Notes: generated by a model not told the origin, from the letters alone. A stretch of 64,000 nucleotides of DNA from Annulohypoxylon bovei var. microspora (GCA_022836615.1 MU405212.1:248001-312000); one strand, 5' to 3'. Shown: positions 11,424 to 24,600, counted from the first letter of the stretch. Program-made: numbers and translations.

Positions 11424-12536
11424 TCACGACCGCAACCAACTACAAACCCCCAACACAAAAACACAGACCAGCGCATCGCTCCGCACCGTGCTGAGTATCT
11501 GTCCGTACCTCAGCGCGTGCTGCGCGTACGCGCCGACGCGGCCCGGCAGGAACCCGGTGACCGTCCACACCCAGCCCTTGGGGGGCTCGCGCCCCTTATC
11601 GAAAAAGTAGCGGGTCGTCAGCAGTATGGCCTCGACGGACGTGAACACGTAGAAGAAGTAGGCGCGCGTGCGCGCGATGTCGTCGGTATCTACCTCGCCG
11701 GCAGCACCGCTGCTACCGACGGAGGAGAGTTGACGCTCGGTAAGCGATCCAGTAAAAGTCGTAGATAGCGCAACATACAGCCCAAGACCCAGCGCAAACA
11801 CGGCGTGCAGTATGCGCCACAGGTTCGCCGTCTTGTTCGTCGCGGCCTGTTGCGCCTGCTGCATGGGGTTAGCGCCACCGTTGCCAGCATTCAACCCGCC
11901 CAAGCCGCCCATGAGCCCCTCCATCGGCGTTCCGGCGAACGGGTTCGCTCCACCGCCAGGCATGCCGCCGCCGGACATCATCTGCGAGAGCATCTTCATC
12001 ATCGGGTCCTCCTCCATGCCCTCCATGCCGGGCATGCCGGGCATGGGGCCGTTCGCGAACGGGTTTGCGCCTGGTGGTGGCGTGGCCCCCATGCCGCCGC
12101 CTAGCAGGAGTTGGCGGAGCTGGGCCTCGGATATGTCGTCGGGCATGTTACTAGGGGTTTGTGGTCGGGCGTTTGCAGGCGGCTTGTAGTAGTGCTGCGA
12201 GATGTCGACTTCCTCCGGATCGCCATGTTGTTCTGAGGCTGGAGCGGGCGTCGTGTTGGAAGCTGGCGAAGTTGTAGCTTGCGGCGCGCTGGCTTCTGGT
12301 GATGCCTGGGACGGAGGATCTGGAAATGAAGGATTCAGAGACTATATTCATAGCAGTAGTTCTAGCAGGCAAAGTATCTTACCTCGTTGTATGCCACCCC
12401 CAAGCCCCGTGATCCTGTTCAAACGGTCGGCTCCTCCAGATTTGATCTTAGCCTCGCGACGCTTCTTGCGTAGGGCAGCTTGCTCTGCAGCTCGCGTAGC
12501 CGCTGCGTCTTCGGCGGATATAGGACCTTCCGGCAT
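11424..12536 (-). CDS. GET2: GET complex subunit Get2-like
   Basis: ER membrane receptor that, with Get1, accepts tail-anchored proteins from the Get3 ATPase and helps insert them. Exon 1 12383-12536, exon 2 11424-12319 (donor GTAAGA, 63 bp intron), 349 residues. The N-terminus has the basic Get3-binding motif of fungal Get2 (ALRKKRREAKIKSGGADRLNRI). A long flexible Gly/Met/Pro-rich spacer with MPGMPGMEGM-like repeats follows. Three hydrophobic helices then fill the C-terminal part: NLWRILHAVFALGLGLYVAL, a helix around FFYVFTSVEAILL, and one near the end around ALVCVFVLGV. This layout is the family's usual one. It is head to head with GEP3, the two starts about 410 bp apart. Confidence 0.85.
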
Positions 12537-12946
12537 TGTTGAGGCGAAATGTAGACGTTGGTATATGGATGTTGTGCAATCACGATGCGAGGATGAGTTT
12601 AGGTGCGTTGTACAGAAGGACAGCTGTGTCGAATAATACCGGTACAATTGACGTAGCACTGGGCACTTGATGGGGCATCGAACTTATCGATAACCTTATG
12701 ATTAGCGGAGACAAGGGTAGAGGTCTAGTCTCAACTCTATTAATGTCACTGGCTATCTAGGATGTGTCCCACTAATTGGGTGTAGCGCCTTCCGCCGCTT
12801 TTGCTCAACCAATCCTGGTTTTTATTTCTGTGCTGTGCTCGGTTGGGGTCGGCCAGGCTCCGGCTAAAAGCGGCATGGCCTAAGATGTACTGTATCTAAG
12901 AATAATTTTTTTTTTATATCAGACATGCGATTGGTTTTCTCTTTAG
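12537..12946. promoter_or_regulatory. Shared divergent promoter of GET2 and GEP3
   Basis: 410 bp between two start codons pointing away from each other. It must hold both core promoters. It includes a T run before the GEP3 start (12906-12916) and a CCAAT on the plus strand near 12809. No experimentally known element can be assigned with confidence. Confidence 0.55.
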
Positions 12947-15166
12947 ATGAGTGCCAAAGCCATAAGATGCACGATGCACCGCTCCTTGTCGTCAAGATGG
13001 CTCAAAAGCGCACTCAACATCGCAGAACATCCCGGTCCCCTTGAGCTACCTTTATTCTTATGCTCATCCATTCATCGCGCATTGCCTCGTCAAAGACTAG
13101 GTGCTGTCGCATCTTCGTCTCACGCACGAGCTTCGCGATGGAGAGTACATAATCGTTGTTTGCATATGCAGTCCACTGCAAATGATCTTTTAGCACCCGA
13201 TAATGATATTCAAAGGCCTCTACCTCTTCAAAACCTACCCACTATTCAACTACTACCGAGGCAATGTCGAGGTTGCGGTGCTCTATCACAGACGACCTCT
13301 TCCGGTCTACCTGGATACTTCGATCTCAGTCGCAAATCCGTTATAAACTACCTTCAGCCCCCAGGCGTACCCCTTTCCCGGCCAGAAGATACCTTTTATG
13401 AGCGCGCGCTTTCTATCTCTGAATTGGATGATCTAAGGAAGAAGGGGATCGATGTGGATTCGCTTATAGAGAGTTTACCTCCTCCGGAGATGTTTCGACG
13501 AGAACCTCCAAAGTTGCCCGTTTGCGATAGATGCCACAAACTACAGCATAATCATGCCGGAGAATCGATATCTCACCCTTCGATAGATTCAATCAGGGAA
13601 ACGATCGCCGAATCACCGCACAAACACAATTATATCTACCATGTTGTTGATGCTGCCGATTTCCCCTTATCCTTACTGCCGCGAATTGTAGACTTACTAG
13701 ACACCGCGCCTCTGCGAACCAAGAATCGCCGATCTAAGTCAAGCAAGTTCTATAGCAGTTGGAAGACCGAATTAAGTTTTGTTATAACTCGTTGCGATCT
13801 CCTCGCACCAACGATAGGGCAGGTAGAAAGACTATTTCCATATCTGCAAGAGGTACTTCGAGACGCTCTTGGACGAACAGGGCGGAATGTGCGTCTGGGT
13901 AATGTGATAGCTGTGAGTTCGAAACAGAATTGGCGGACAAAGAAACTAAAGGAAGACATCTTCAAACGAGGTGGAGCTTCTTGGCTAGTTGGCAAGGTAA
14001 ATGTCGGCAAGAGTAAACTAGTCGAAGAAGTCTTCCCGAAGGGTAGGATGAACAGGGGTTCTGGGAAAAAACGTGAAAACACGATCAATACGTACTCCAC
14101 GATATCATATGAAGAAGCAACATCGACGGAAAGGGCAGAGGACCAACTAGAGCCGGCGGGAGGCGACATAGAAGCTCAGGTGATAGAAGGCTTCGAGGAA
14201 GAGGATCCTGACGAGTATTCCCTCCTACCACCTGCACCCGAGGAGACGCCCTATCCAGATATGCCACTAGTCTCTGACTTACCCGGGACAACGGCGTCTC
14301 CAATCCGACTTCCGTTTGGTAGTGGCAGGGGAGAGTTAATCGACCTCCCCGGCTTAGAACGCACTGGCCTTGACCGACATGTCCAGAAGAAACATCGTTT
14401 GTCTTTGGTCATGCGCAAACGAATTGTGCCTATACAACAGTCAATTTCACCAGGTCAGTCCCTGCTCCTTGGTGGCTTCATTCGCATCACACCTAGGGAG
14501 CCGGCACCACAAATGTTGATGTACTCATTTACGCCACTTCATCCACACGTCACAAGGACCGAGAGAGCAGAAGCCATCCAACAGCAAGGATTCGATATCG
14601 ACATGAATAAATTCGACTTCGAGAACATATCAGTGCCAGGAACCGGCGAGAAGACGAAACATGCAGGTTCTTTCGAGCTGAAGTGGGACGTGACGAAGCA
14701 GCGTACGGGCCCGTTGATGAAAGGTTCTATCGGGTTGAGCTTAGAACAGTTACCGTATCGTGTTATGTCGACTGATATCCTCATCGAAGGCGTTGGGTGG
14801 GTAGAAATCGTCGCTCAAGTACGCACAAAGGATATCTTCGAGCAGAGGCCAAAACTAGAGGAACTTTCCATGGTGGAGCCTCGAGAAAACAGCGAGCCTT
14901 CGGCTTTAGAGAGGCTGGAGGCTCTCGCTGAGGATCCAAAGAAGAAGCCCCCGGCACCTAGAGCCGTCCAAGAAGAGGAAAGCGACAGGTCAAACTTTCC
15001 TATTGTGGATGTGTATAGTCCAGAGGGCAAGTTCATTTCGTGTCGCAGGCCGATGAACGGCTGGGTGTTGAACAGACCTTTAAGGACAGAGGCTTCTCAG
15101 AGGTCGAGACCAAGAAGGAGTATGAAGGGCATGAAGAAGCTTGAGAAGATGCGTAGGCGAACATAA
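12947..15166 (+). CDS. GEP3: Mitochondrial GTPase Gep3 (YqeH-type, circularly permuted)
   Basis: Mitochondrial GTPase of the YqeH family implicated in small ribosomal subunit assembly. One exon, 739 residues. The N-terminus is basic, Ser/Arg-rich and lacks acids, as expected for mitochondrial import. A zinc-binding domain follows: CRGCG near residue 107 and CDRCHKLQHN near 192. The GTPase motifs are in permuted order: G4 as TRCDLL (near 281), then SSKQNW (G5-like), then the P-loop GKVNVGKSKL (near 348), then G3 as DLPGTT (near 443). G4 carries TRCD rather than NKxD, which is common in this family. The fungal protein has a long insertion of acidic residues between G1 and G3 (residues about 385-430). 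C-terminal residues are strongly basic. The G order alone is diagnostic of the permuted class. Confidence 0.9.
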   Translation: MSAKAIRCTMHRSLSSRWLKSALNIAEHPGPLELPLFLCSSIHRALPRQRLGAVASSSHARASRWRVHNRCLHMQSTANDLLAPDNDIQRPLPLQNLPTIQLLPRQCRGCGALSQTTSSGLPGYFDLSRKSVINYLQPPGVPLSRPEDTFYERALSISELDDLRKKGIDVDSLIESLPPPEMFRREPPKLPVCDRCHKLQHNHAGESISHPSIDSIRETIAESPHKHNYIYHVVDAADFPLSLLPRIVDLLDTAPLRTKNRRSKSSKFYSSWKTELSFVITRCDLLAPTIGQVERLFPYLQEVLRDALGRTGRNVRLGNVIAVSSKQNWRTKKLKEDIFKRGGASWLVGKVNVGKSKLVEEVFPKGRMNRGSGKKRENTINTYSTISYEEATSTERAEDQLEPAGGDIEAQVIEGFEEEDPDEYSLLPPAPEETPYPDMPLVSDLPGTTASPIRLPFGSGRGELIDLPGLERTGLDRHVQKKHRLSLVMRKRIVPIQQSISPGQSLLLGGFIRITPREPAPQMLMYSFTPLHPHVTRTERAEAIQQQGFDIDMNKFDFENISVPGTGEKTKHAGSFELKWDVTKQRTGPLMKGSIGLSLEQLPYRVMSTDILIEGVGWVEIVAQVRTKDIFEQRPKLEELSMVEPRENSEPSALERLEALAEDPKKKPPAPRAVQEEESDRSNFPIVDVYSPEGKFISCRRPMNGWVLNRPLRTEASQRSRPRRSMKGMKKLEKMRRRT

Positions 15167-16477
15167 TGCCTTACAAGTTAAATACAATCTCGGCAAAAGC
15201 ACCCCTGGCTGTATTATATCGAAGAAGGATCAAATTCTCCAGAACATGAAACCATGTATATTTGTATGATATGTCAATTATATGAATGTATGAGAAAATG
15301 TCAGCTTTGAAGATCATCTTGTCTACTCTTTTAACTTCACGTGAAATGAAAGTACCTACATAAACTAACATAAGGTTAAATATGACAGATCGGAAACCCT
15401 GAACCGGACTACCGGGAATGCATAGCTGTAGATATGTAGATATGTACACGGATACTACTTAGGTAGTTATTACTAAGCCCCCTACATCATACCCACATGG
15501 TATTTCATGTATTAGGAAGTATGACGCGGGGCAGTGGGGCGATATTTAGGTCATGCAATCCCGGTTATTTTTCTCAAAGTCATTCTCCTTAAGCTTCAAG
15601 ACTGGTCTTTGACTGGTAAATGCAACGCTCCTTACATCGCGAGTACATATATTGATTTGTTAAATATGAATTAAGGGTCCTCTAGGCCAGAGCGGAGAAC
15701 CGATAAGCCTGAATTCATCTTGGCCATCCCTCGATTCGTTCGTATTTTCGATAATCTGAGTATCTGCCCACACACTTCAGCTTCTCGTACATACGTTGCT
15801 ACATACCTACATTGCTACATGTATGTGCATATTACCCCAAAAGTTATACTCCTTTCGTGCTTCTCCTGTGCGCGACTTCCTGACAAGGAGTAAGAGGGAG
15901 CAGAGCGGGGGAAAGGACGGGGTCAAGCAACAATTAATTCGAAACTTGAAACTCTGAAATAACTACCTTACATACATATATACATACCACCTACTTTCAT
16001 CTACGTAGGTAGGTAGGTGAATTATATCGCTCATTCCAGAACATCCACCTCGTCACTTTTTACAAAAACCCGCAAACTTGGAGGAATGAACCCTGAAAAG
16101 GATACTAAAAGAAAACAAATCACAAACAGACAGACCAACCAACGCACGGGTAGCGCCGCATAAGAAGAAGAGACTGTTGATCCATGGTTGATCCTCGACC
16201 GTTCCAAGGCCTACACGTATGCATACATAGGACGATCGTTCGAGCTCCTCAGGCTAGCACCTTCAGGAACGGGCTTACGTCCAATACCTAAGTGAGCAGG
16301 TGAAATACTAGATTCGCACGCTTTTCTCCGCCTTCGCTATTGCCTCGACCATATAGAGAGCATCTGGTACTCCTCTTTTTTTTTCTGTGCGACAAATTCA
16401 ATATCACCTTTCACATCTACGTATATACGTGCGTATACACGCATATACGTCCATACACACACACACGTACCGCAACT
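15167..16477. other. Intergenic region upstream of YPI1
   Basis: 1.3 kb without a credible coding frame. Rich in ATACATACATA, TAGGTAGGTAGGT and ACACACACACAC type repeats, the last just before the YPI1 start. Holds the 3' end of GEP3 and the YPI1 promoter and leader. Confidence 0.55.
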
Positions 16478-17157
16478 ATGTCCGGATCAAACCCCCTTTC
16501 GAACCAGCGGCAGCGCGACCGGCCCCAAGGAACCCAGACCCAGGTCCAGACGGAAGCGCCCACGGGCTCCGGAACCCAGACCGGCACCGAGGCCCCGGCC
16601 CCGGCTGCCCCCGCGATCCTGCGCCTGCGCGGCGCCCACCCGCCCTCCGACCACCGCGTCCAGTGGGCCGAGTCAGTCATCGACAACGAGGGGTTAGGTC
16701 GGAAGCGGTCTAAAGGTAACCTCCCCCCCTCGCTTATACCTTTATACATAAAGCTGTAGGTATAGACTCAGGTGTTAACGAGTGTGATGTCAAAATAGTG
16801 TGCTGTATATACCACGCCCCTCGACAAGTCGGCGAATCCTCCGACGAGTCCTCCTCGGGCGACGATTCCTCCTCATCAGACTCAGATTCCGGCTCAGACA
16901 ACGGCGTACCAGACGACCCGCGGGAGAGGGCGATAGCGGCGCGGCGGAGACAACAGCAAAATCACAACCACAACCATACCCACAACCACGATGGAGAGTG
17001 TTCCGGCGGAGGGACGGGCGGAAACCAGCGCAGACGCAGAGCGAGTCCCAACGCGTACGAGCGCCAGCCGAAGCCGAAGCCCCGGCCAAATCCCGGAGGC
17101 GACGGACGCAATCCGGGCGGTCGCGGCTCGCCTGGTACCGGGCGGGGAGCGCGGTAA
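16478..17157 (+). CDS. YPI1: Type 1 protein phosphatase inhibitor Ypi1 (inhibitor-3)
   Basis: Small, intrinsically disordered regulator of protein phosphatase 1 (Glc7), chiefly nuclear. Exon 1 16478-16715, exon 2 16799-17157, 83 bp intron with donor GGTAAC; 198 residues. The core ILRLRGAHPPSDHRVQWAES contains the PP1-docking RVxW-type motif (RVQW, near residue 59). The splice joins KRSK to VCCIYHAPRQ, restoring the second conserved block and its paired Cys residues. A Ser/Asp run follows, then a His/Asn-rich repeat (HNHNHTHNHD), and a Gly/Pro/Arg tail. Length and layout match fungal Ypi1. G+C is very high in the second exon. Confidence 0.9.
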
Positions 17158-18139
17158 AACGAACCAGGGGGCTGGGCTTGTTCCAAGCTCGCCCGGATTA
17201 TATCGGAAACGAAGTTAGCGGAATGGACGGGTACCGACGCTACCCTGGGATTTAATACGGGGTCGTGGGGGGCGTGGCATTTTCTGGGAAAAGGGGTAAG
17301 GGGTATCTCATCAAACTACCTGACCAGGGGAGAAAGGGGTATATAAGGGGATTGCGTAGGAACCACACGCTTTCGGGACGGCCGGACGACGTGACAAGGC
17401 GGCATTTGCTGGAATGAATCTCTTTTCGGAGGATTAATTAGATCGGTCTGTCATGGATGCAACCCGAAGAGTAGGGGACACTGGACTGTCGCTGCTGCTA
17501 CCGCTAGGGGGAGTTGGGGACATACAAAAAGGCATGGCATGTAGTATGAGTGTATCTAAAGAGTATACCCAAATCGCAAATAGGGGGAGGCTTGGCAATG
17601 CCACACCAAATTCATTACACGATACCAAAATACAACAGAGCAAAAAAGTTCCGCATGGTACAAATACAACTAAAACTCGATGTTAAATGCATTCCTTATT
17701 CTTTACGTACTAGGTACTTCGTATCGACATCTGCTCGGCCACACTCTTGACTGTCTCTTTCTCTTGTCTTCTGTAAATTGATCGCGATCTGCCTATCTCT
17801 GCAAATAAGTCCAACGACTACATATTCAAGCTGGTTGGGTTCCTGTCCAGCTAATCTTCCTCCCGTTTCATCGTCCCCTGATCTCTTCATCTTGCACACT
17901 CGTTCGGTAAGCAAATTTAGCTAGACATTATTTCCTCCCTGCAGGATGTCGGTTCGGAATGGAAATGTCGAGGAATTCTGAATATTCCGAAAAGCAAACT
18001 GGGGCAGCTTTTGTTCATCTCGTGTCCCCTTCCAGCTATAGTACAAAGAAGGTAAAAGCATACCACTTTTATCCTCGTTAATATTACATTCTAGTAAGTT
18101 GTCCTTGACTTGGTATGTAGTCATCACGGCTAACTTGAT
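17158..18139. other. Convergent intergenic region
   Basis: Between the 3' ends of YPI1 and the DENN protein. Only short, motif-free frames. Nothing else seen. Confidence 0.55.
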
Positions 18140-21100
18140 TTATTGGGACTCGGGAGAAGAGGGAGACGTGGGGTGGGGAATCATCATGCTAGGAACTTGT
18201 TTCCTCATCACCCCTCTCTTGCGCTGCTCAGCGCGTGGCAAGCCCTGTATAGCACGAGGTTCCTTCATCAATGAAGGGTCTAGCCGGGTCGGTGTTCTTG
18301 TCGTCACTGATCGGTAATCGCCGTGGAACTTCGCGTTCGGCACAGGCACGCAGGCTGTTCTCCATATGTGATCGGATGTGTCTGTCAAAAATGATGGCTG
18401 CTTATTATGTCTTGATGGAATCTGAAGACCAGGCAGAGAAGCGGAGACACCATGAGAAGCTCTTATCGTCGAGAGACGGGATAAGCCTGAAGACAAGCTG
18501 GATTTCCCTCGAGCCTTCTTAGCGAGAATTATCTCGTCGAAAAGGCGAATCTCTGGGTTCGTGCCTGGTTGCGTCTCACGCTGATGGATGAATTCGTTGA
18601 ATGCTAGTTTAGAGTTAGTAGGTATTGCAGGAAGAATAGTAAGAAAGACAACATACCTTGCGTTTCCTTCATCATCGTGACGTACTCCTGTTGGTCGTAC
18701 GGCAAGCTCCTAATGAATCCATTCATATCGAATCCGTATATTTGACCGCTTTTCTTTTGATCCTTCGTTGGCCGACCCAGATGCTTTCGATATGTATAAA
18801 GAAGACTTGCGTGGCAGCGTACGAAAGCAGCCCGAATCTTATCCTCATTAAACGCGATTGGACAGACGATACAGACGCAGCCGAGACAACGTCCGTGTGA
18901 GACTGCTCCACACCCTGCGCATCTGTACCATCCATCACCCTCGCAGCGTTCAGCGCAAATCGTGCAGGTCGAGGTCGTGTCATTAGCACTGAAGTTGAAG
19001 CAGTGTCCTTCGACCCACATCGTAGACTCGGTATTTTCAACTGGCTGAACAAGCATGTTTGGCATAACTGTTGACGCAGCGATTGTAGACTGGGCGTAGG
19101 TCGATGGAGCGTAACCCCCGTACGATGATTGCGAGTCTATCGAAATAGCAGAGATGGACAAATTCGATTGATGTCCGTTTAAGAATGGCGGGTGAGGTCG
19201 GTGAACCGGCGCGTGGCCGAATGAAGAGCTACGCCGACCCTTCTCGTCGAAGTGACCCGATCTCTTCTCTCTTAGCGTAGAAGATAGTGCGAACCCAGAA
19301 TCGCTTCTGGAGATCGGTGTCGCTGGCATAGGTGGGAAATTTACCGAGATAGGCGACACCGACGATGGCGGGCTGGTCTTGTTTGATTTGCTAGTGGCTG
19401 GTCGTTCGGATCCTCCCGGCTTCGCATGCAAGAATGCATTAAACACGGGTGGGCTTGCCGTACCTGCAGGCTCGGGTTCTCCAAAAGATGAAGAATTCTG
19501 TGCAACCCATTTGTACAACATACTTGGCGCAGCCCTCTCGTTGAAAAGGGCGTTATTTTCGGCAGAGAAGGAGTCGTAAGGGAAAGACTCAATCGCATAC
19601 GGAGGTGGTCCTGTCGTGACACCGTACCGTAGACTATGCGGTGCCGCATATTGCAGGAGCGAAAGAAGTTTCCGACGGTGTTGTTTTGGGAGGCGAACTG
19701 GTAACGTTGGCGATTCGATCGTATCCTTGTCTAAGTCAACTAAGACATAGTCGTCATCCGGGAGAGCGACATTGTCATATCTTCGTTCGATGCCGACGAT
19801 ATAGGGACAAGGAGCATCAAGAGCAGATATCAACCGCGCCGGTAGAATGGGGATGAATATGCTTGCCCAAGCCAGCGGATACACCAGGCTGGCCAGGGCG
19901 TGAGAAGCAAGGTGAAGCATCGCCGTATGCGATGAGAGGAAGATAATTCGTGATTCGGACATGGCATATTCGAAGAGAGTGACAATATTCTCGAGTGAGA
20001 GGGATCTAAATAACGCATAAAGGTCAGTGTTACGTGAGCCCGGAAGCTCGTTGATTGCTTCCTTTCGCGCATATAGACGCAATTCGCGTACGCCAATCTC
20101 GACCTGATTTTTAGAACTGAGAGGGCTGAATGCTTCAGTACATAGATTGACCACGTATCGTTCTAAAGGTTGCCAGCGACCAACTCGCGGAGAGCTTGGA
20201 GGTACGCGCAAAACCCCACCATCTGTCATTGGCACTATGATGGCTCGAAGCCAATCCTTCCAGAAGCCCACTCTTGTAGCATCTCTGCCAAGAATGCCGT
20301 ACGCTCGAGGCGTCCATAGACCACTCTCACCGGCAGTCAGGCCATCAATCTTCGATGCGGCCCCGTGTCTCAGGGGTCGCAACATTTCCGTCATCAGACT
20401 AATCTTCTCCTCTACTGCACTGATCTGGTCATCTAGTGTCTCTCGAGCGGACGATCCAGACGCTATTGTCGGGAGTTTCGCTAGTAGCTGTGAGAGATGC
20501 GCACGTTCAGCGGCGAGACGTGCTCCGAGACTACCCGCAAGCTCCCGCTCCTCCTCAGTCATATGTCTCTGTCTCCAAAGCTCGCAACGCATCTCGATAT
20601 CCTCTGCTACATCTGTTGTGAGTGCGGTCCATATAATAACTGTTACACCATAGAGCTTAGAGTTATCATCCGATGTCATAGTGAATCCATGCCAGGTCGA
20701 TCTCGGTCTCTCATCCGATGACACAATCTGAATGTCGTTAGGGAAGGCGAACATAGGCACATAATCCGGGAATCTGCCTCTCTTACTGAGGCTTTCCGTG
20801 TCGTGTCGAGGAGGGTATCGGTCTAGGAGTTCGGGTTCGAAGCGTCGTTTTAGAGGGTGCATATCAGGGTCGAGGTTAAGGGGTTCGGGCGGAGGAATGA
20901 CGGAATTATAACTGCTCAGTCTCCTAGTAGTTCGGATTGAAGCTAGTTTGCAGAAGTCAGTACAGAACACAGAGTTCTTCTTGCAGTCATGATCGAAAAT
21001 GTCCGCGGGCAGCCCTTCTGCCACTTCCTTTAAGAGGGACCCTCCGCCTAAATCGCGAAATGGGGCCATACCAGGTCTCGGAGTTGTTGGCTGCTTTCGC

Positions 21101-21696
21101 ACGCTGTTCATATCCTTGAAGCTTATTTTCCGTCTTATGCTGCCTCTGATGCTTCCCCTGATGCTTTTCATCGGGCTCATCTTCCCACCTGAGGCCTCGT
21201 CCGCCTTGATCTTCTCCGTCCGTGGGTTCACCATCGGTGGTCGTGACTGCGTCTTGGCTCCAGCTGAAAAGCTTAGATCCTCCAAGAAGTTCTCCCTCTC
21301 GGCCGCGAACTTGACCAAGGCCTTATCGAAATCGAAATCCATGAGAAAGCCATTCTGCCCAGCTGCTTCGGGGAGCGGGTTAGGTCTTATCGTAGCGCTA
21401 CTTCTATTACTTCTTGTGTTCCCATCCAACTCTTCGAGGGTATGTATTGAAGCGAATGATGCTTTGGAGAGTCTGTTATTAGAATTCTGGCGAGAGTGTC
21501 TCGCATAGGTCCTATTGGCCGAAGGGGATGGGGATGCTGTCGATTCGGGGTCGTCATCGGGTTCGCCATGTTCATCGATGGTACTTTCTACCTGGGTAGA
21601 CGATGTTGAAGCTGGAGGCGGGAGATCTTGGTAGGATATGGACTCGACGCCCGCAATCCAGAAATAGTCCGCGAGCGGCGCCGAAGGGCCTTCCAT
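18140..21696 (-). CDS. DENN-domain protein with C1 zinc finger (probable Rab GEF)
   Basis: Large cytosolic protein of the AEX-3/DENN family; such proteins activate Rab GTPases in vesicle traffic. Exon 1 18657-21696, exon 2 18140-18603, with a 53 bp intron whose 3' part is TACTAAC...CTAG; 1167 residues. The N-terminal about 240 residues are disordered, Ser-rich and phosphosite-like (SIRGSIRRKISFKD). uDENN starts near residue 240 (NSVFCTDFCKL); cDENN spans about 510-640 with FEYAMSESRIIFLSS and PCPYIVGIERR; dDENN runs over the C-terminal part. A Cys/His-rich C1 (phorbol-ester/diacylglycerol type) module lies near 895-945: HCFNF...CTICAERCEGDGWYRCAGCGAVSH. The second exon is confirmed because it completes the dDENN motif AFNEFIHQRE and EIRLFDEIILAKKARG. 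The target Rab cannot be read from sequence. Confidence 0.88.
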
Positions 21697-24600
21697 GACA
21701 TCGCAGGCCTATGGCGGTGTCTAATTCCCCCTTATTTTAATCCACACTTGAACTCCGTTCGCCGAAGAGAAACTCAATTGGGATGATGAAGTCAATCTGA
21801 ATTTTAAGAAGTTTTGTCCAGGTGACCAGGTGACCTGTCGGGGGGTTTACCAGACACCAATCAACAGTTCGAACCGTGTGAGTTTGTTCTGTTGTTTTCT
21901 CAGTCCCGACTTGTGGGTATCGGCAACTTCGTCACAAGTGCACCGATGCATATATCCCGTTGTACAAGCGAAGGTTGAATAGGTTGAAAAGTTGTGATTA
22001 AACAACTGACTGGTTACCGCTAGATAATTCGGCAGACTCCAGTAGTAGACTCCAGCAACAGGGTCTACTCTGCGGGACGTGCTCGAGGGGTTGAGGGGTG
22101 TAAATGTGGATGTATCGTCGGCTACTAACTAAGGCAAACTATTTTAATAGGCGAAAGGCAAACCGGCCATTAAGATGAGATGGGTGTCGACAGATCAGAT
22201 ATTAAGTTTCGCTCGACAGACTTGTCAAGTTGATCGATCCTCCGAAAAGATCTGTGACTAGGTACTGCGAGACACTTGTTTTTTAAAAAAAAATTGGTGT
22301 GTATGTAGATAGTGTCCGGCCTATATCTTTTTTGGTAGTTGTCTTATTTTCGGGCAGAAGCAGCCGATGTGCTGTTTATGTCGCCTTTCCTTTTTTTTTT
22401 TAAATATTTTTTTGGCGCCGGGTAGACACGCACGATCTATTGGGTATGCAATGCTTCCAAAAGAGCTTTAACAATTATGCAGTGCTTGAATGCAGATGCA
22501 TGCCCCTTTGCGGCGTTATCGTTCGGGTGGGAGGGACAGGAGGGAGAGACGGGGTTGAAGGAAGGCAGTTCGAGGAGTACCCAGGTAGCCCTAGGTAGTT
22601 TGTGTTGTTGTTGGATATGATCGACGGGTGAATAGGTGAAATGGAGAAATGGCAATTTTTGACTGGACGGAGAGAAACAAGCTCCCCCAAGCTAGACTGC
22701 CCCAAAAGGATAGGATGTTCAAGAAAAACGAGTGTTTTTGGAATGCCAAAGATCGATCCCCAAGTTCATGCAGATTCAGTCAGAGAATGAATGGTGATGG
22801 AAGAAAGAGACTACTGCATGGCACTGGAGGCGTTGATGAACATGGTTGATTTTTTGGTGGAGGAGAATATTGAAGATGCAGTCGGGCAGCCGGGTTGGTT
22901 AATCGGTGCTTGTAGTGGAGTCATGCCCCTGCTACCCCTGGCAGTTAGGTTGTCTACCACGTACCTAAGATACCTCTATCATGTATTGTAACCCCACCAC
23001 TTTTTTTCCAAGCCGGGATTAGCTGTAGTGGGATTTTTACGTATCACGTATCGCACGACATACATATGTACTTAAGAGCTCCAGTTGCCCAGAACTTAAA
23101 CCCCTGTTCCGCCTCTCTTTACAGGGGTTGACGAGCGCTGAATCGGCAAGCACCCACAATGCCAGCCACTTTGGCGATCTAGCAGCCTAAAAAAACCGAC
23201 TCCTGAAGAAAGCGCACCCTTCAAAATAAGCTTACATGTACCTACATGTGTCAAATTCCATACTTATAAAGTTTGTTATGTGCAACGACTTCCTAAAGTT
23301 AGATATAGAATGCCCGTCATGGCGAGGAAGGCCCGAGTCAAATAACCCCTTTTCTTTCATATACATCAAGAATCAAAAACGTCGAGGGAAGAAAAAGACC
23401 CTTGACAGAACAATTCACTAACAACATGGATGGTTACTCTTATGCGGTGAAACAACATCTTGAACAACGCATCTACAACAACATATGCACCCTCGGACAC
23501 AAGTCTTTCACCTATTCTCTCTAATTCATCTAACTCATCTAACTCATCTATCCACGTAATGTCTGATTACTTTGCCAACGAGAAAAAAAAATACATCCTC
23601 TAGCGTACGTGTTTGAAACCACGAGATTCGTGAAGAGCATGCAGCTATTATTAGCGAGAAAGTTTAGTGCTTTCTCGTACTACGCCGTTCAACACATGGT
23701 CGAATTCCCAGAGTTTTGGAAGACGCGGCCAGTTTTTTAGCCAGCATCTGGCGTCAAAGCAAACCTCCTGGTCCGGATGATTTGGTACCTTGCAGGCAAT
23801 ATGGGACAATATGGACCTGTGTACCCGTGGATACTACACGTACATACATATTAGATAGATATGACCATAGTACGGGATTCGGTCCATTACCTGGTCATAT
23901 CTTTCCCCCCCTTTTCTACGCTTCCACTTCCTATCCCAAGTGGAGGGAAGACGTAAGGGTTTATTCGGAGGAATTGGAGGAATATTCGCATGTTAGGTAG
24001 CTATGTTCCTGCATAGCCTACCAACTCAGGGGCACTACACCCTTTTTTTCTTATCCATTTCGACGAGTCAACAAACGTTTAACCCCTTGATTCTGGGATG
24101 TGAGATCCAGCTCGTATTTGAGCCGTCGGCAGCAACTTCACATTACAGTACATACAGCCGATGGGTATGTACGAGTAACGAAGCAAGCAGACGACGACTA
24201 TCTATTTCGAGTATGGCCCGGCGGGTTCCATGGGTTACGGGTTTTTGCACACAGACGTACATACAAACTCCACCAAGCCCTCCCTGCCTGTAAGCCGGCT
24301 AGCTTAGTGCGTACATGGCGGCCAGAGCTTCACGCCCCTGGGGTCGCTATCGAGATCGCTAAGGAGGAGCTAACATGGTCGTCGCTGGGATTGACGCACA
24401 GTCACAATTGTCCGTGGTCGTTTACATATCAGACCCCCAAAAAGTTTCCCCCCGTGCCTACTTGGCTAGGTACCTACGTATGTACTGTATGTATGTCGCT
24501 GCAATATATTATCAACAGCGCAACTCGCCCGATCTCATCGACCAATCAAAATACATTAGGTAGGTGATCGTGGAGAGGGAAAGCCAGCGTGTCAAATCGA

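Noticed and set aside
24100..24567. 155-codon plus frame in the 5.4 kb interval
   Set aside because: No motif, overlaps other equally long frames; probably chance.
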